A program made the translations under genes and the position numbers. The notes beneath the pieces are model-generated. The model saw only the letters and a list, made by a program, of their open reading frames with translations. It had not been told where the DNA came from and searched no databases. Positions 51,772 to 63,440 of a stretch of 64,000 nucleotides of DNA are shown piece by piece. The DNA is from Peromyscus leucopus (taxonomy: Eukaryota > Chordata > Mammalia > Rodentia > Cricetidae). The DNA lies in NCBI RefSeq assembly GCF_004664715.2, contig NC_051083.1, forward strand, positions 95,794,161 through 95,858,160, in the 5' to 3' direction. Positions within the stretch are counted from its first letter, which is position 1; the number at the start of each line of letters is the position of its first letter.

Positions 51772-51980
51772 TTAAAAATGTCTTTATTTACATGCATGCG
51801 TCTATGTGAGTATATGCCACATGTATACAGGTGGTCAGGGTGGCCAGAGGAGGGATCCCCTGGAGCTAGAGTTACAGGTGGTTGTGAGCCACCTGATGTG
51901 GGTGCTGGGAAGTGAACACATTTCCTCTGGTAAAGCCGTAAGCATGCTTACCTCCTGAGCCATCTCAGTAGCCCCTCCAT
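51772..51980 (-). mobile_element. B3 SINE
   Basis: Antisense: tggccagaggagggatcc, gagctagagttacaggtgg, tgagccatctcagtagcccc. Confidence 0.9.
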
Positions 51981-52114
51981 AAAAATATTTTTAGGGGCAA
52001 TTACTGTATTTCTAGAAATGTTTTATGATTATAACAGGTGATCAAAATGACCTCATGTCTTTCTAAGGGCTTCACTACATTCAAAGCTTTAATAATTCTG
52101 CAATAATTCTGAGG

Positions 52115-52398
52115 GTGCCTGGGGATATAGCTCAGTGGTAGAATACTTGCCTTATGTGTGCCAGGATTATACCCACAGAATCAGGGAAAATGATTTAATA
52201 AAAACAGTTTTATTAGGCAGAAGCTATACCTTGGTGTTAGAGAACTGGCCCAGAATGCATGTGGTCTTTAGTTCCATTCTCAACATCACAGAAATAAGCA
52301 ACAGTAGAAAAACAGCTTTACTAGAGCTGGGTGTGTAGCTCAGTGGTAAAATGCATACATAGAATGTGCCTTATATATTCTAACCCTAACCCCGAGTC
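52115..52398 (+). mobile_element. three consecutive ID-like heads
   Basis: ggggatatagctcagtggta (52120), agctataccttggtgttag (52222) and gggtgtgtagctcagtggta (52329), each followed by a gene-tRNA-like B-box region. They are probably ID or B4 heads, the middle one badly decayed. Confidence 0.65.
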
Positions 52399-52596
52399 TG
52401 AACCTTGCACCCAAAACAACAGCAATAATTCTGAGAGACTTTACTAATGATTTGTTTACCAGTTAAGAGTCATAATCAATGACAAAGTACAGTTTAAATT
52501 TACCTCCCCCCATCATCTTTACAATTATTAATTGAGAGGTTGTATTACACCTTTTTTACCACAGGGCCAGAGGTTATTAATAATACTTTCATGGTA

Positions 52597-52755
52597 TTTG
52601 TTTGTTTGTTTTATAAGACAGAGTTTTTCTGTGTAGTCCTGGTTGTCCTGGAACTCACTCTGTAGACCAGGCTGGACTCAAACTTAGAGAGATCCACCTG
52701 CCTCTGCCTCCCCAGTGCTGGGATTAAAGGTGAGCTCCACCACCACCCAGCTCAT
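52597..52755 (-). mobile_element. B1 SINE
   Basis: Antisense: aagacagagtttttctgtg, gttgtcctggaactcactc, gctgggattaaaggtgag. Confidence 0.88.
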
Positions 52756-52767
52756 TTTTTTTTTTTA

Positions 52768-53062
52768 ATGGGCAAAGTCTGTGACTAAACGTATCTCCAG
52801 AGAAAATATACACATGGCCAATGTGCACATGACAAGACCCACAATATCCTGATTGATCATTAGGGAAATGCAAATCAGCATCATAATAATACTTCACATC
52901 CACTAAGATATATAATCAAAAAGACAATAATAACTGTTCATGAGGAAATGCTAAAACTGCAGCCATCTTAATTGGTCACAGCAGTGTAAAATGCTACAAT
53001 CAGTGGGGAAAACAGTTTGTTGGTTTCCAAAAACATTATGCATTATGTAACCAAGATGACTG
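52768..53062 (+). mobile_element. old L1 ORF2 fragment
   Basis: Sense ORF2: cacatggccaatgtgcacat, gggaaatgcaaatcagcatc, gaaaacagtttgttggtttc; continues at 53495-53520 (gaaaacttgtacataagca) after the SINE pair. Confidence 0.7.
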
Positions 53063-53075
53063 AAAATAGACGTAA

Positions 53076-53287
53076 GACAGAGGGCTTAGCAGTTAAGAGC
53101 ACTGGCTGCTCTTCCAGAGGACCCAGGTTCAATTCCCAGCACCCGCATGGCAGCTCACAACAATCTGCAACTCCAGTTCCAGGGGATCCGATGCCTTTTC
53201 TTCTGTCACCTGAGGGCACCAGGCACCCATGTGGTGCACAGACGTAACATGCAGGCAAGACACCCACACATGTAAAATAAAATTCTT
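53076..53287 (+). mobile_element. B3 SINE
   Basis: ttagcagttaagagcactgg to gtaaaataaaattc. Confidence 0.9.
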
Positions 53288-53463
53288 TTTTTTTTTTTTT
53301 TTTTTTTTTTTTTGGTTTTTCGAGACAGGGTTTCTCTCTGTAGCTTTGCGCCTTTCCTGGAACTCACTTGGTAGCCCAGGCTGGCCTCGAACTCACTCAC
53401 GGGGATTGCCTGCCTCTGCCTCCCGAGTGCTGGAATTAAAGGCGTGCGCCACCACTGCCTGGC
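53288..53463 (-). mobile_element. B1 SINE at the end of B3
   Basis: Antisense, T-run, ctttgcgcctttcctgg; taaaattc on both sides. Confidence 0.92.
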
Positions 53464-53520
53464 TAAAATTCATTTTTTTAATTAAAGAAGGTGATTGAAA
53501 ACTTGTACATAAGCAAAGAG

Positions 53521-53941
53521 AGATGAATGCTGGTACTCACCTTTCTCTCTCCTTTTTACTCAACCGAGGAGCCCAGACCAAGGTACCATCCATATCAGGA
53601 TGGCTCTTCCCACCTCTGCCAACCGAGTCTAGAAACTCCCTCACAGGCATGCTCAGAGATTTACCTCCTACATGATTCTAGGGCCTGTCAAGTTGACAAT
53701 ATTTTAATCATCCCAGACTCTTGAGCTAGGGGTCATATTCTCCAGCTGTCTTTGCTCAGTACTTACCCTGGCCTCCTGACCCCATAGCTACTTATTAACT
53801 TACTTATTTAATTTTAAAGAGTAGAATAAGAAATATTATAGCTAATATGTCAAAATATTGCTCCACACAAATTTTATGCCACTTGTACAATTGTGTATGT
53901 GAAGCATTTTCTCTGTGGACTGTGATAGAAGAAGCTGGGAA
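53521..53941. other. unassigned sequence
   Basis: Nothing recognisable. Confidence 0.35.
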
Positions 53942-54080
53942 TCCAGTGTGGTGGCGCACGCCTTTAATCCCAGCACTCAGGTGGTAGAGGCAGGCGGATC
54001 TCTGTGAGTTCGAGGTCTACAAAGTGAGTTCCAGGACAGCCAGGGCTATGTAGAGAGACCCTGTATCCTAAAAAAAAAAA
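53942..54080 (+). mobile_element. B1 SINE with short internal deletion
   Basis: ccagtgtggtggcgcacg, gttcgaggtctacaaagtg (the gccagcctg part is missing), gacagccagggctatgtag; tail continues in the GA repeat. Confidence 0.88.
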
Positions 54081-54082
54081 GA

Positions 54083-54084
<2 letters not shown>

Positions 54085-54136
<52 letters not shown>
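54085..54136. repeat. (GA)n microsatellite
   Basis: About 24 units. Confidence 0.95.
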
Positions 54137-54138
<2 letters not shown>

Positions 54139-54159
54139 GAACAAAAGTTAATGGTGTGT

Positions 54160-54304
54160 TAGGTCACCAAGATTGCTCAGTGAGTAAAGGTGCCTGTTAC
54201 CAAGCCTGACAGCCTGAATTCAACACCCAGAACCTGGTGAAAACAGAGAATGGGCTCCTACAAGGTGTCCTCTCTCTCTCTCTCTCTCACACACACACAT
54301 GCAT

Positions 54305-54346
<42 letters not shown>
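54160..54346 (+). mobile_element. tRNA-derived SINE (B3/RSINE-like) with TC/CA tail
   Basis: ccaagattgctcagtgagta, ctgacagcctgaattcaac, then (TC)n and about 22 CA units. Confidence 0.72.
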
Positions 54347-54350
<4 letters not shown>

Positions 54351-54537
54351 TAGTTAAATAAATAAAAGTTACTGGTGTGTTGTAGGAAGAGCACGGAGCT
54401 CAAGTGTCACTTCTTTGCTCTGCTGGGTGCTTATTAGTGACCTGGAGCACTCGCCCTGCCCCTTCTCTCTAGAGCAGGCCTTTGAATACTCATGTTCCTT
54501 GCATCTCTTCCTGGTGTAACAGCAGCAGGAGCTGTAA
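54347..54537. other. unassigned sequence
   Basis: Nothing recognisable. Confidence 0.35.
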
Positions 54538-54716
54538 CATCTATTGAACACTAGCGATGTGCCTAGCTGTGTTCCAGGCATTTTGAATGTGTGGAGTAAT
54601 GTATTTCTCACCACAGTTCCATGATATGGGTGGTTTATCATTCACAGATGGTAATACAGAGACCCAGAGAAATAAAGTAGCAGAGCTGAATTATGGACCC
54701 ACACTTACCAGGTTCT
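54538..54716 (-). mobile_element. MIR SINE
   Basis: Antisense MIR: tctattgaacactagcgatg, cattcacagatggtaatac, gagacccagagaaataaag, gcagagctgaattatgga. Confidence 0.75.
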
Positions 54717-55208
54717 ACAAGCCGTGCCCTGGACCAGCACTTCTCCCAAGTACAGCCTCCAAATGAACAGAGCCTTTGAAGGGGACATTCAGGCTCTTGG
54801 CCATAAGGAGTTTGTAAGAACTTAGAGCACAGGACTCCCTTCTTCGTGAACTTCACTCAGAACACAGTGGTTCACTCCCAGTGTGCAGTTCTGGCTTCCC
54901 TCTGTTTGTCCTGTGTTTCTCCTTATTTCATCAGAGGCATTGTTAGTAAATAGCAGATACTCTGTCCTCTTTTCTCAGTCTCTTCTATAAGTCCTCTCTC
55001 AGCGGATATGTCTTCCTATCTCTTTCTTAATATTAGTTCATATCCACATGTTTTTTAGCCTGGCAGATTAGAAAAAAAATCAGTGGAATGTTTTTGCATT
55101 ATCTTTGGCTAATAATCAATATTAAATTTCCCATTTGGTACCATGCCATTGGAAACAAAGCTCCACACATTTTCTACCTTTTTGTGAGTTCTAAGAATTT
55201 CTCAGAGG
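54717..55208. other. unassigned unique sequence
   Basis: Nothing recognisable. Confidence 0.4.
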
Positions 55209-55213
55209 GGCAT

Positions 55214-55704
55214 TGAAGGGTTATAGCAAGCCCGAGCAGGGCAACCACAGACCTGAGCATGGCAAACATGGGCCTGACTGATTTTCTTTTGCTTTCTCCC
55301 CCTTGCTAAACCATTAGATTACATTTTTAAAGCTAGCCACCAAGGTCTATTCTCTTATTTGGCCACTGACTCATTCCTGAGACTGATCACCAAGGTCCAG
55401 CTATCAAAACATCAAGGTCTAGCAATCAAAATTCATTATTTTGACTAACCTAATTTAAATACCCAATCATGGTTACCAACACATACTAACTCATTCCTCC
55501 CCTTTTAAACCTCTTAAAAATCAGCACTTGCAAAGCTATTTGCTGTTGTTTCTGCCTGATCAGATTCAGCCACCTTGTCTCTTTGCCTTGCTTGATAAAG
55601 GATCTCTTTGTGTTTGGTTTGTGTTTGGAAATTGGTGTTTGGCCGTGGTCTGTGCCGAATCTGGGGTCCAGAGGGGAGCACCACGCAGAACTCAGCTTCC
55701 TTCA
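55214..55704 (+). mobile_element. solo LTR with 5-bp target duplication
   Basis: 491 bp beginning tgaagggttatagcaagc and ending agcttccttca (TG/CA). Target duplication ggcat at 55209-55213 and 55705-55709. It contains three catca(a)aggtc-type near repeats (55350-55420), acccaatcatgg as CCAAT box and a T-rich cttgtctctttgccttg R/U5-like end. It belongs to a different family from the TGFBR1-bearing element. Confidence 0.75.
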
Positions 55705-55985
55705 GGCATTGTGGAATCTGCTTTGTTCCCAGTCCTGAAAATCCTCCTCTGGTCATGATGCTCCTCAAATAACTTGACCCCAAACTCCAGCTGCATTGGG
55801 CTCTGCATCAACTCTACTCCACCAAGAAGAATTTAAGGACCTTTAGTTCAGGTTCAAGGTCAGTCTTCTTATGATGCTGTGATGAGGACTTACCCTGTGT
55901 TCTGAGTCCAAGCCCCTGTCTTATAGCCTCGTTCTGATTTCTGGTCTCTCCTGTCCCCAGTCTCTATTCAGACCTTATTAATCCC

Positions 55986-56192
55986 TTATAGAGGCTGGAG
56001 TGACGACTCAGTGTGTAAGGAATGCTCTTCCAGAGGACCTGGGTTCAGTCCCTAGCCACCCACATGGTGGCTCAAAAGCATTTATAACTCCAGATCTGGT
56101 CCTTTCTTCTGCTCTCCACAGAAACTGCATGCATGTGTGCACATTCATGTGGGCCAAACATGTATGTAAAAATAAATAAGTAAATATTTAAA
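55986..56192 (+). mobile_element. B3 SINE
   Basis: gaggctggagtgacgactca, gctcttccagaggacctggg, aataaataagtaaatattta. Confidence 0.9.
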
Positions 56193-56500
56193 AATAGTAA
56201 TTCCCTATAATTGGGAGACTTCCCCTCCCTAGGAACTGCAATTCTTCGGTAGCTATAACCTTGCAACTCTGTGGTTGACTCCTAGCTGAACCTCTGAACG
56301 CCCACTGCGTCAAGAGTTGCCCCACCCCTATGCTGTTTAAAATATCCAGGAGAGCTCCCAAGTCACGATCCCCGGACACTTGCTTCACCTGCTGTAATTA
56401 CATTTCCTGCTATTCTGTGGTACAGGGATGGATAAGGGGAGAAGCAGAAGCTCCTATTTCCCTTGGCAGTACATTTTATGCTAGGAGTTTAACTGAAGTG
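56193..56500. other. unassigned sequence
   Basis: Nothing recognisable. Confidence 0.35.
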
Positions 56501-56640
56501 TGCTCACTAGACCGAAAGTACCTGAGAGCTTTTTAGAAATGCGGAAGATGTGGCCCCACTCACAAGTCGAATTTACATTTCAGAAATATGTCTGCACTAG
56601 CAGTGGATCCACTACCAAGTCGGTGAAACTTCTTCAAGTG
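56501..56640 (-). mobile_element. possible MER5-like fragment
   Basis: agctttttagaaatgcgga and gtggccccactcacaagtc resemble a MER5A segment; weak. Confidence 0.35.
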
Positions 56641-56659
56641 TCTCTTGATTAGAAGGTAA

Positions 56660-56798
56660 TTTGACCAGAAGTGGTGGTACATGCATATAATCCTAGCACT
56701 TAGCAAGTGGAGACGGGAGAATCCAAAGTTCAAATTCATCCTCAGCTACATCTTGAGCTCAAGGCCTGCTTTGAATACACAAAACCCTGTCTCAGTAA
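56660..56798 (+). mobile_element. B1/B4-like SINE
   Basis: gaccagaagtggtggtacat, gttcaaattcatcctcagc, aaaccctgtctcag. Confidence 0.78.
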
Positions 56799-56829
56799 TA
56801 TACAAAAGAAGACTCTTTACTCTGGATTT

Positions 56830-56952
56830 AAATTTCATGAAGGTCAGGAAATTCATTCATCTTTCACACCACTTTTCTAGTATCTAAAACTGTGTTTGAC
56901 AGAGGGAAGTACTTAACAAATATTTGTTGATGGAATAAGCAAATGAAAAGAT
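56830..56952 (+). mobile_element. L2 LINE 3' end
   Basis: ttcatgaaggtcaggaaatt, aacaaatatttgttgatgg. Confidence 0.55.
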
Positions 56953-57254
56953 GCATGCTGATTGGGTTCCTTTGGGAAAAATTAATAAGCTGTAAGAACC
57001 ATTATTTTCCTCATTTGTGAAATGGATCCCAATTTCTACTTCCACTTATGAGGACTAGACATAAAAACAGGAGATGAGTTGGGAGTTGCTATTTATTTTG
57101 ACATATCTTTTCACTGAGATGTGTTTGATTTAGGACGAGCAGGCCTTTTCAGCTCCTTTGTTCATGTGTTACTGCAGCTTTGTCCTACATGGCACTGTGT
57201 GGAGGGGTCTTCAGGGAGAGGCACATTGTCTAAATACTCTTACATTTAAAAAAT

Positions 57255-57376
57255 ATTAGCTAAATATTAGGCACCAGGTATTCTAAGTGCTGGTGAGCAG
57301 ATCAAGGAATAAAGCAAAATCCTGTCAAAAGTTTATGTCCTGGTGGAAAGAGACAGATATGAATAAAAAAAAAAAA
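57255..57376 (-). mobile_element. L2 LINE fragment
   Basis: Antisense: aggcaccaggtattctaagt, ggtgagcagatcaaggaata. Confidence 0.5.
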
Positions 57377-57889
57377 ACATAGTAAATCCAGTGGGGATAT
57401 TGATCAAGTGAAACAATGAGGTAGTTGTGGGGAGAAGGGAATGTTGGGGGTGTATTCAGAAAAAGAAGATTAGAAAAGAACTCTGAAGGACATTTGAGCA
57501 GAAATCGGTAGGAAGCTGTTATGGATAGTCTTACATTTATTTATTTACATTGTCCATACAAATGGGCAGTTTAGTGCAATGGCCCTAAAGTGGGAATGGG
57601 TGTGGCATGTTTAAAGAACAGAAAAGGAGACTGAATGACAAAGGGTAGTGGTCTCAATCTGGTTAAGGTAGTGACTGGGGCCAGGATGCCAGGTAGATTC
57701 TGATGAGTCAGATATACTTTGCAGATGCCTTAGTTATGGGGTTTACATTAAGGATGGTTCCAAAGATTTAGACTTAGCAACTGGAAGCATAGAATTGTCA
57801 TCTGCACAAATGGGAATTTTTTGGAGAAGTGGACAGTCAGGAATTCTTTTAAAACAATGTCTTTGTCCTGTTGTAACAAAATATCTGAG
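57377..57889. other. unassigned unique sequence
   Basis: Nothing recognisable. Confidence 0.4.
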
Positions 57890-58032
57890 ACTGGACCAGA
57901 AAGGTGGCTCAGCAGGTAAAGGTACTTTCCTATAAGCCCAGGGACTTGACTTTGACCCCGAGAGCCCATAGTGGAAGAAGAGGACTGTCGCTGTTAATTT
58001 GTCCCCTGGCTTCCACACATATGGTATACCAT

Positions 58033-58036
<4 letters not shown>
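57890..58036 (+). mobile_element. tRNA-derived SINE (B3-like)
   Basis: gaccagaaaggtggctcagc, gggacttgactttgacccc, ending in the TG repeat. Confidence 0.72.
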
Positions 58037-58088
<52 letters not shown>

Positions 58089-58092
58089 TGTA
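58037..58092. repeat. (GT)n microsatellite
   Basis: About 26 units with one interruption. Confidence 0.96.
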
Positions 58093-58486
58093 CTAGAATC
58101 CCAGGAAAGAAAGTGTTTCAAGGAGAAGGAACATCCATCTATTCAAATGCAACTGAAGTGTCAAGCAAAATGACCTCAATCAGCCATTTGCTTTGAAACA
58201 TGGAGAATCACTAGAGGACTTGAGAAGTACTGCTTTGGTTGAGTGATAGAGACAAAAGCTTTGTGTGAAGATGATTTAAGAGGAGAAAGGGAATAAAATT
58301 GGGGACACTAAATAGAGAGAGCTCTTTCAAGGAATTCTGTTGTAATAAGGAGATGAGAAATGGTCAGAAGCTAAAAGAAGTTTGTAGATAGAATAGAAAG
58401 CTTTCTTTTTAAAACAAGGGCTATTGCAATATGTAGAGGATGAAATTAATGATGCAAGGAAAAAGTGTTCTTCTATACTATTTATT
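58093..58486. other. unassigned sequence
   Basis: Nothing recognisable. Confidence 0.35.
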
Positions 58487-58547
58487 TTTGTAGTGCTAAG
58501 ATAGAAGCCAAAACAATACTCTACCATTGAGCTACATTTCCAGCCTA
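58487..58547 (-). mobile_element. ID-like SINE
   Basis: Antisense: tctaccattgagctacattt. Confidence 0.6.
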
Positions 58548-58632
58548 GAATCATATTTTTTGTGAGATGTGATTAAGGGTTAAAGTGGAGCTAGTAAGTG
58601 AAAGGGCTAGAATTTGAGCCAAATCTTTCTTA

Positions 58633-58758
58633 TTTTGCTGGGTACAGTGGAATGTAGCTGTAGCCTCAGCTACTCTGGAGCCTGAGACAGGAAGATAGTT
58701 TAAACCCAAATATTTAAAGCTGGCTTGGAAAACGTGGCAAGACACTGTCTCAAAGCCA
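58633..58758 (+). mobile_element. proto-B1 / 7SL-monomer SINE
   Basis: gctgggtacagtggaatgta, cctcagctactctggagcct, cacgtggcaagacactgtct-type end. It keeps the agctactctgga motif of 7SL monomers, which later B1 lost, so it is an ancient copy. Confidence 0.65.
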
Positions 58759-59235
58759 AACCTCTCTTCTCACTCACAACCCCACCATCACCACCATTAA
58801 CCTCTCCCACCCAGACACTCTACACTACTCTGTACATTACATACTCAAGCATTTGCTTCCTTGGGATTCAGGACGACATTTCCACTTGCCCTTTAATTGG
58901 GTAGAGAATTCAATTTCTAAAACATGTCTCTGGCTTATTTTATGGTCCCTAAAAGTTCTCCCTCCCCACTCTGGACTTTCCTGTCACTGTAGAGAGAGGA
59001 CTGCATTAGAGAATCCAGTGATTGCTGTGGGTTATTTTCTTCTGTAATATTGGTTTAATGGATAGAGAATACTATTTCTCTCCCATTTTTTTCGTGTACA
59101 CGCATCCAATATTGCTCTTAATAGTAATTCGAGCAATCTTAGAAGGAATAGTCATTCCTGTAGGTGCTTTTTCATCTGCTCAAAGGAATAGGCAAGAATG
59201 TTGGCTGATGGGAATGAGAAGTATGGTGGAAAGCA
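58759..59235. other. unassigned unique sequence
   Basis: Nothing recognisable. Confidence 0.4.
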
Positions 59236-59248
59236 CTGGTGTGTGTGT

Positions 59249-59338
<90 letters not shown>
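59236..59338. repeat. (GT)n(GA)n compound microsatellite
   Basis: About 25 GT units followed by about 24 GA units. Confidence 0.97.
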
Positions 59339-59340
<2 letters not shown>

Positions 59341-59621
59341 TTTCCTCAGGGACACACAATACACATCTGCTCATCTCCACAAAGGGCACACATGACAGAC
59401 CAAAGTGATGTTTGTCTGAAAAAGCAACTATAAGATGTAATCTCAGAGTAGTTTTGATTTGCATTTTCCTGATAGCTAAGGATGTTGAACACTTCTTTAA
59501 GTGTTTTTCGACCATTTGCAATTCCTCTATTGAGAATTCCCTGTTTAGGTCTGTACCCTATTTTTTAATTGTATTATTTAGTTTGTTGATGTTTAGTTTC
59601 TTAAGTTCTTTATATATATAT

Positions 59622-59773
59622 ATTTGGTTTTTCGAGACAGGGTTTCTCTGTGTAGCTTTGCGCCTCTCCTGGAGCTCACTTGGTAGCTCAGGCTGGCCTC
59701 GAACTCACAGAGATCCGCCTGCCTCTGCCTCCCGAGTGCTGGGATTAAAGGCATGCGCCACCAATGCCCGGCC
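59622..59773 (-). mobile_element. B1 SINE inside L1
   Basis: Antisense, ctttgcgcctctcctgg, atgcccggcc; ctttatatat on both sides. Confidence 0.92.
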
Positions 59774-61197
59774 TCTTTATATATTTTTGATATTAGCCCT
59801 CTGTCAAATGTAGAGTTGGTAAAAATGTTTTCCCATTCTGTGGGTTGCCGTTTTGTCCTATTGACAGTGACCTTTGCCTTACAGAAGCTTTTTAGTTTCA
59901 GGAGGTCCCATTTATTAATTGTCTATCTCAGTGTTTGTGCTACTGGTGTTATATTTAGGAAGTAGTCTCCTGTGTCAATGTGTTCAAGGCTACTTTTCAC
60001 TTTCCCTTCTATCAGATTCAGTGTAACTGGATTTATGTTAAGGTCTTTGATCCACTTGGACTTGAGTTTTGTACAGGGTGATAAATACAAATCTATTTGC
60101 ATTCTTCTACATGCTATTTTGAGATTCCATCTTACACCTGTCAGAATGGCTAAGATCAATAATACAGGTGGAAGCTCATGCTGGCAAGGATGTGGAGCTA
60201 GAGGAACACTCTTCCATTGCTTGTGGGAGTGTGAACTTGTACAGCCACTATGGAATCAATATGGCAGTTCCTCAGAAAATTGGGAGTTGATCTACCTCAA
60301 GATCCAGCTATACCACCCTTGGGCATATACCCAAAGGATGATGAATATATACCACAAAGACACTTGCTCAACTGTGTTCATAGCAGCTTTATTCATAATA
60401 GCCAGAAACTAGAAACAACCTAGATGCCCCTCAAGTGAAGAATGGATAAAAAAAAAATGTGGTACATTTTCACAATAGAGTAATACTCCACCAATAAAAA
60501 CAATGATATCATGAAATTTGAAGGCAAATGGATGGAGCTAGAAAAAAATCATCCTGAGCAAAGTAGCCAGACCCAGAAAGACAAACATGGTATATACTCA
60601 CTCATAAATGGATATTAGCTGTAAAGCAAAGGATAACCATGCTATAATCCACAGACCCAGAGGGCTAGGTAACAAGGAGAGCTAAAGTAGGGATGCTTGG
60701 ATCTCCCTGGGAAGGGGAAATTGAATAGATTTTGTGGGTGGACTAGGGATGGGTGGAGATGGGAACAGGAGGGGTCAGGCAGGCGTGGGGGAGATGTGGA
60801 GAGAGTGAGTATGGGGAGAGATAACTGGAATTGGGTGGGCACTTGGGGATCAATATGAAACCCTAGTGCAAAGAAATGCCCTGGAATCTATGAGGGTGAC
60901 CCTAGTAAGGACTCCTAGTAATGAAAAATAAAGAACCTGAACAGTCCATCTTCTGTAACCAGGCAAGACTTTCAGTGGTGGATCTGGGACACCAAGCCAG
61001 CCATAAAACCTTCAACCTACACTTTGTCCTGCCTGCAAGATGTGCTAGCACAAAGGCCGCACAGTACTTGTGGGAGTGGCCAACCAATGATGGGTCTAAT
61101 GAGGACCACACCATGAGAGGGAGCCCATGCCTGGATGGCCAGGATCTTGGAGCTGGATGGCCCAGAGACCAAGGGTAGAACCAAACACAACTGGCAC

Positions 61198-61198
61198 A

Positions 61199-61266
<68 letters not shown>

Positions 61267-61328
61267 AAAAGAAAGGAAGGAAGGAAGGAAGGAAAAAAGA
61301 AAAAGAAAGAAAGGAAGAAAAAAAGAAA
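61198..61328 (+). repeat. (GAAA)n/(GGAA)n tract in the L1 3' UTR
   Basis: Purine tract expanded inside the L1 3' UTR. Frames through it are artefacts. Confidence 0.95.
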
Positions 61329-61955
61329 TTAATCAATGAAATGATTCCTAATGATATTCTGTGATACTCATAGATCAGTGCCTAGCCCAATCGTCATCAG
61401 AGACACTCTTCTGGCAAGTGATGGGAACAGATGCAGAGACCCACAGCCAAACGTTAGGTGGAGCACAGAGACCCCTACAGAAGAGGGGGAGGAAAGGACT
61501 GTAGGAGCCAGAGGTGTCAAGGACACCAGGAGAACTTGACCCACAGAATCAACTAAGCAGGACTCATAGGGGCTCACAGAGACTGAAGCAGCAATCACAG
61601 TGCCTGAAAATACACTGTGGTTGTTTAGCTTGTGGGTTTTGTGCGACTCCTAACAGTGAGAGCGGAGATGTCTCTGACTCTTTTGCCTGCACTTGGGACC
61701 CTTTTCCTCCTACCGGGTTGCCTCATCCAGCCTTAATATGAGAGTTTGTGTCTAGTCTTATTGTAACTTGTTGCCTTATTTGGTTTATATCTCTGGGAGG
61801 CCTGCTCTTTTCTGAAGGGAAAAGGAGGAACAATGGATCTGGGGGAGAAGGGAGGTGTGTGTGAGAGACTGGGGCCGGGGTGGCGTGAAGGGAACGGGAG
61901 GCTGTACTCAGGATGTATTGTATGAGAGAAGAATAAATAACAAGAGGGAAAAATG

Positions 61956-62182
61956 CAACTTGGTGAACCAGTGAGTTTGTAGTGGGATTGCTAAGGAGCG
62001 TCAGTGAGGGTTGCCTCTAAGGAGCAGGGATGACTGAAAAGCAGCTGCATTGCTGAAAAGCCCATCCCAACACAGGTGACAACTCAAGGAAACTGAAACC
62101 CTGGACCTCTCTGCATAGCTTGCAGGCAGCTCAACAGTCCAGGAATCAGCAGCGCAGATGAGCAGAGTCTCTGCCACGCGCA
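61956..62182. other. unassigned sequence
   Basis: Nothing recognisable. Confidence 0.35.
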
Positions 62183-62198
62183 CTTGTTCATTCTTTCT

Positions 62199-62443
62199 TT
62201 TTCTTTGTTTGTTTCTTTGTTTCTTCCTTCCTTCCTTCCTTCCTTCCTTCCTTCCTTCCTTCCTTCCTTCCTTCCTTCCTTCCTTCCTTCCTTTCTTCCT
62301 TTTCAAGACAGGGCTTCTCTGTGTAGTTTTGGTACCTTTCCTGGAACTTGCTTTGTAGCCCAGGCTGGCCTCAAACTCACAGAGATCTGCCTGGCTCTGC
62401 CTCCTGAGTGCTGGGATTAAAGGCGTGCCCCACCACTGCCCGG
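62199..62443 (-). mobile_element. B1 SINE with a tail expanded to (TTCC)n
   Basis: Antisense B1 (caagacagggcttctctgtg, ctgcccggctt); its A tail has become about 20 ttcc units (62224-62300). Target duplication cttgttcattcttt before 62199 and after 62443. Confidence 0.92.
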
Positions 62444-62459
62444 CTTGTTCATTCTTTTT

Positions 62460-63042
62460 TAAAAAACCAAAGAGGAGGCATTCAAGAATCTTCCAAGTTT
62501 CTGCTTTCCCAGGCATCTGAGGTTTTGTTTACCTCCCGAGTTGCATGGGCCTCCCTCTCCCTCCAATTAGTATGAAACCACAATACAGCAAATACGAAAA
62601 TACTAGTGCCACCCTATTGCAATTATGCCTTATTGTAGGGTTGGCAAACAGCCAAGGGGATTCTTTCAGTGTAAGTAAGTGACATTCTCACCTCACCGTA
62701 GAAAGCCACAAGGCAAGCAAGATTTAAAAGTGCTAATCTGGGACACTTGGAGAAGTACATGGTCTGTTTTGGGTGGCTGAATTGTCTATCTCCAGAAAGA
62801 GGAGGAGACCCGGAGCAGCAGAGAAAGATGAGAGACAAATATATATATATATATATACATCGACTTGCCAAGTCAGGTGGCACTATTTGGATATTTTTCT
62901 GGCTGTATTTGAAGCTGAACACAACATTCTGAGTGAAGAAAAAAGGAGAAATGGAAGAGGACAGGGTGAGGAAAAGAAAGTTGATATAAGTGAGAAGGAT
63001 GGATCAGTAAAAGATATTGGAATTGTGTCTGAAACCCCAGCA
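62460..63042. other. unassigned sequence with a short TA repeat
   Basis: (TA)n at 62837-62859; otherwise nothing recognisable. Confidence 0.4.
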
Positions 63043-63440
63043 CATTAGTTAAGTTTTCTTGTTGCTGTGATAAAAAAAAAAAAATAGGGCAAGAAGCAAA
63101 TGAAGAAAGGAAGGAAATGTTTGTTTGGGATCACAGTTTGAAGTGAGTAAAATTGTCTTGGGGCAAGGAAGTCGGGGCAACATCTGGATTTGTGGCAGCA
63201 GGAGTATGTAGCGTGGGACTCCTGAGTTCCTTAGATCTCAGCAGAACAGGAAACAGAGAGATTGGACAGGAAATAGACTTGGCTAGAAAACCTCTAGCAA
63301 ACCTCCGCTCCCTGTAACTCACTTCCTCCAGCTAAGTTCAACCTCCTATAGTTTCCACATCTTTCCAAACCAATGCTACCAGTTGGGCATCAAGTGTTGA
63401 AACCTATGTGCCCATGAAGGACATTTCTCACTGAAATCAC
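63043..63440 (+). mobile_element. hAT-like rodent element (URR1-type)
   Basis: ttagttaagttttcttgttg, ctgtgataaaaaaaaaaa, tgtttgggatcacagtttga; the start-block order is that of the copy at 13675. Confidence 0.6.

Larger units (their letters stand above)
59430..61955 (+). mobile_element. LINE-1 with 5' inversion, 3' complete
   Basis: 59430-60112 is antisense ORF2 (gatttgcattttcctgatag … ggacttgagttttgtacagg); 60113-61955 is sense ORF2 from gagattccatcttacacctg onward, then the 3' UTR. The inverted block and the direct block meet within the same ORF2 site (gagatt…atctta appears in both). A near-duplicate gaaaaagcaact / gaaaaatgcaact at about 59418 and 61950 is the likely target duplication. The frame of the direct part is disrupted; the element cannot move. 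Confidence 0.85.

Noticed and set aside
52379..52394. Telomere-like ccctaacccc motif
   Set aside because: Only about two units inside a decayed ID-like SINE; coincidence.
59412..60412. 133- and 146-codon plus-strand frames
   Set aside because: They lie in the 5'-inverted L1, the first crossing a B1; they are L1 relics rather than host genes.
60902..61336. 144-codon minus frame and KERK-rich plus frames
   Set aside because: They overlap L1 3' UTR and a GAAA tract; not genes.
62001..62516. 171-codon minus-strand frame
   Set aside because: Most of it is an antisense reading of a B1 and its TTCC-expanded tail.
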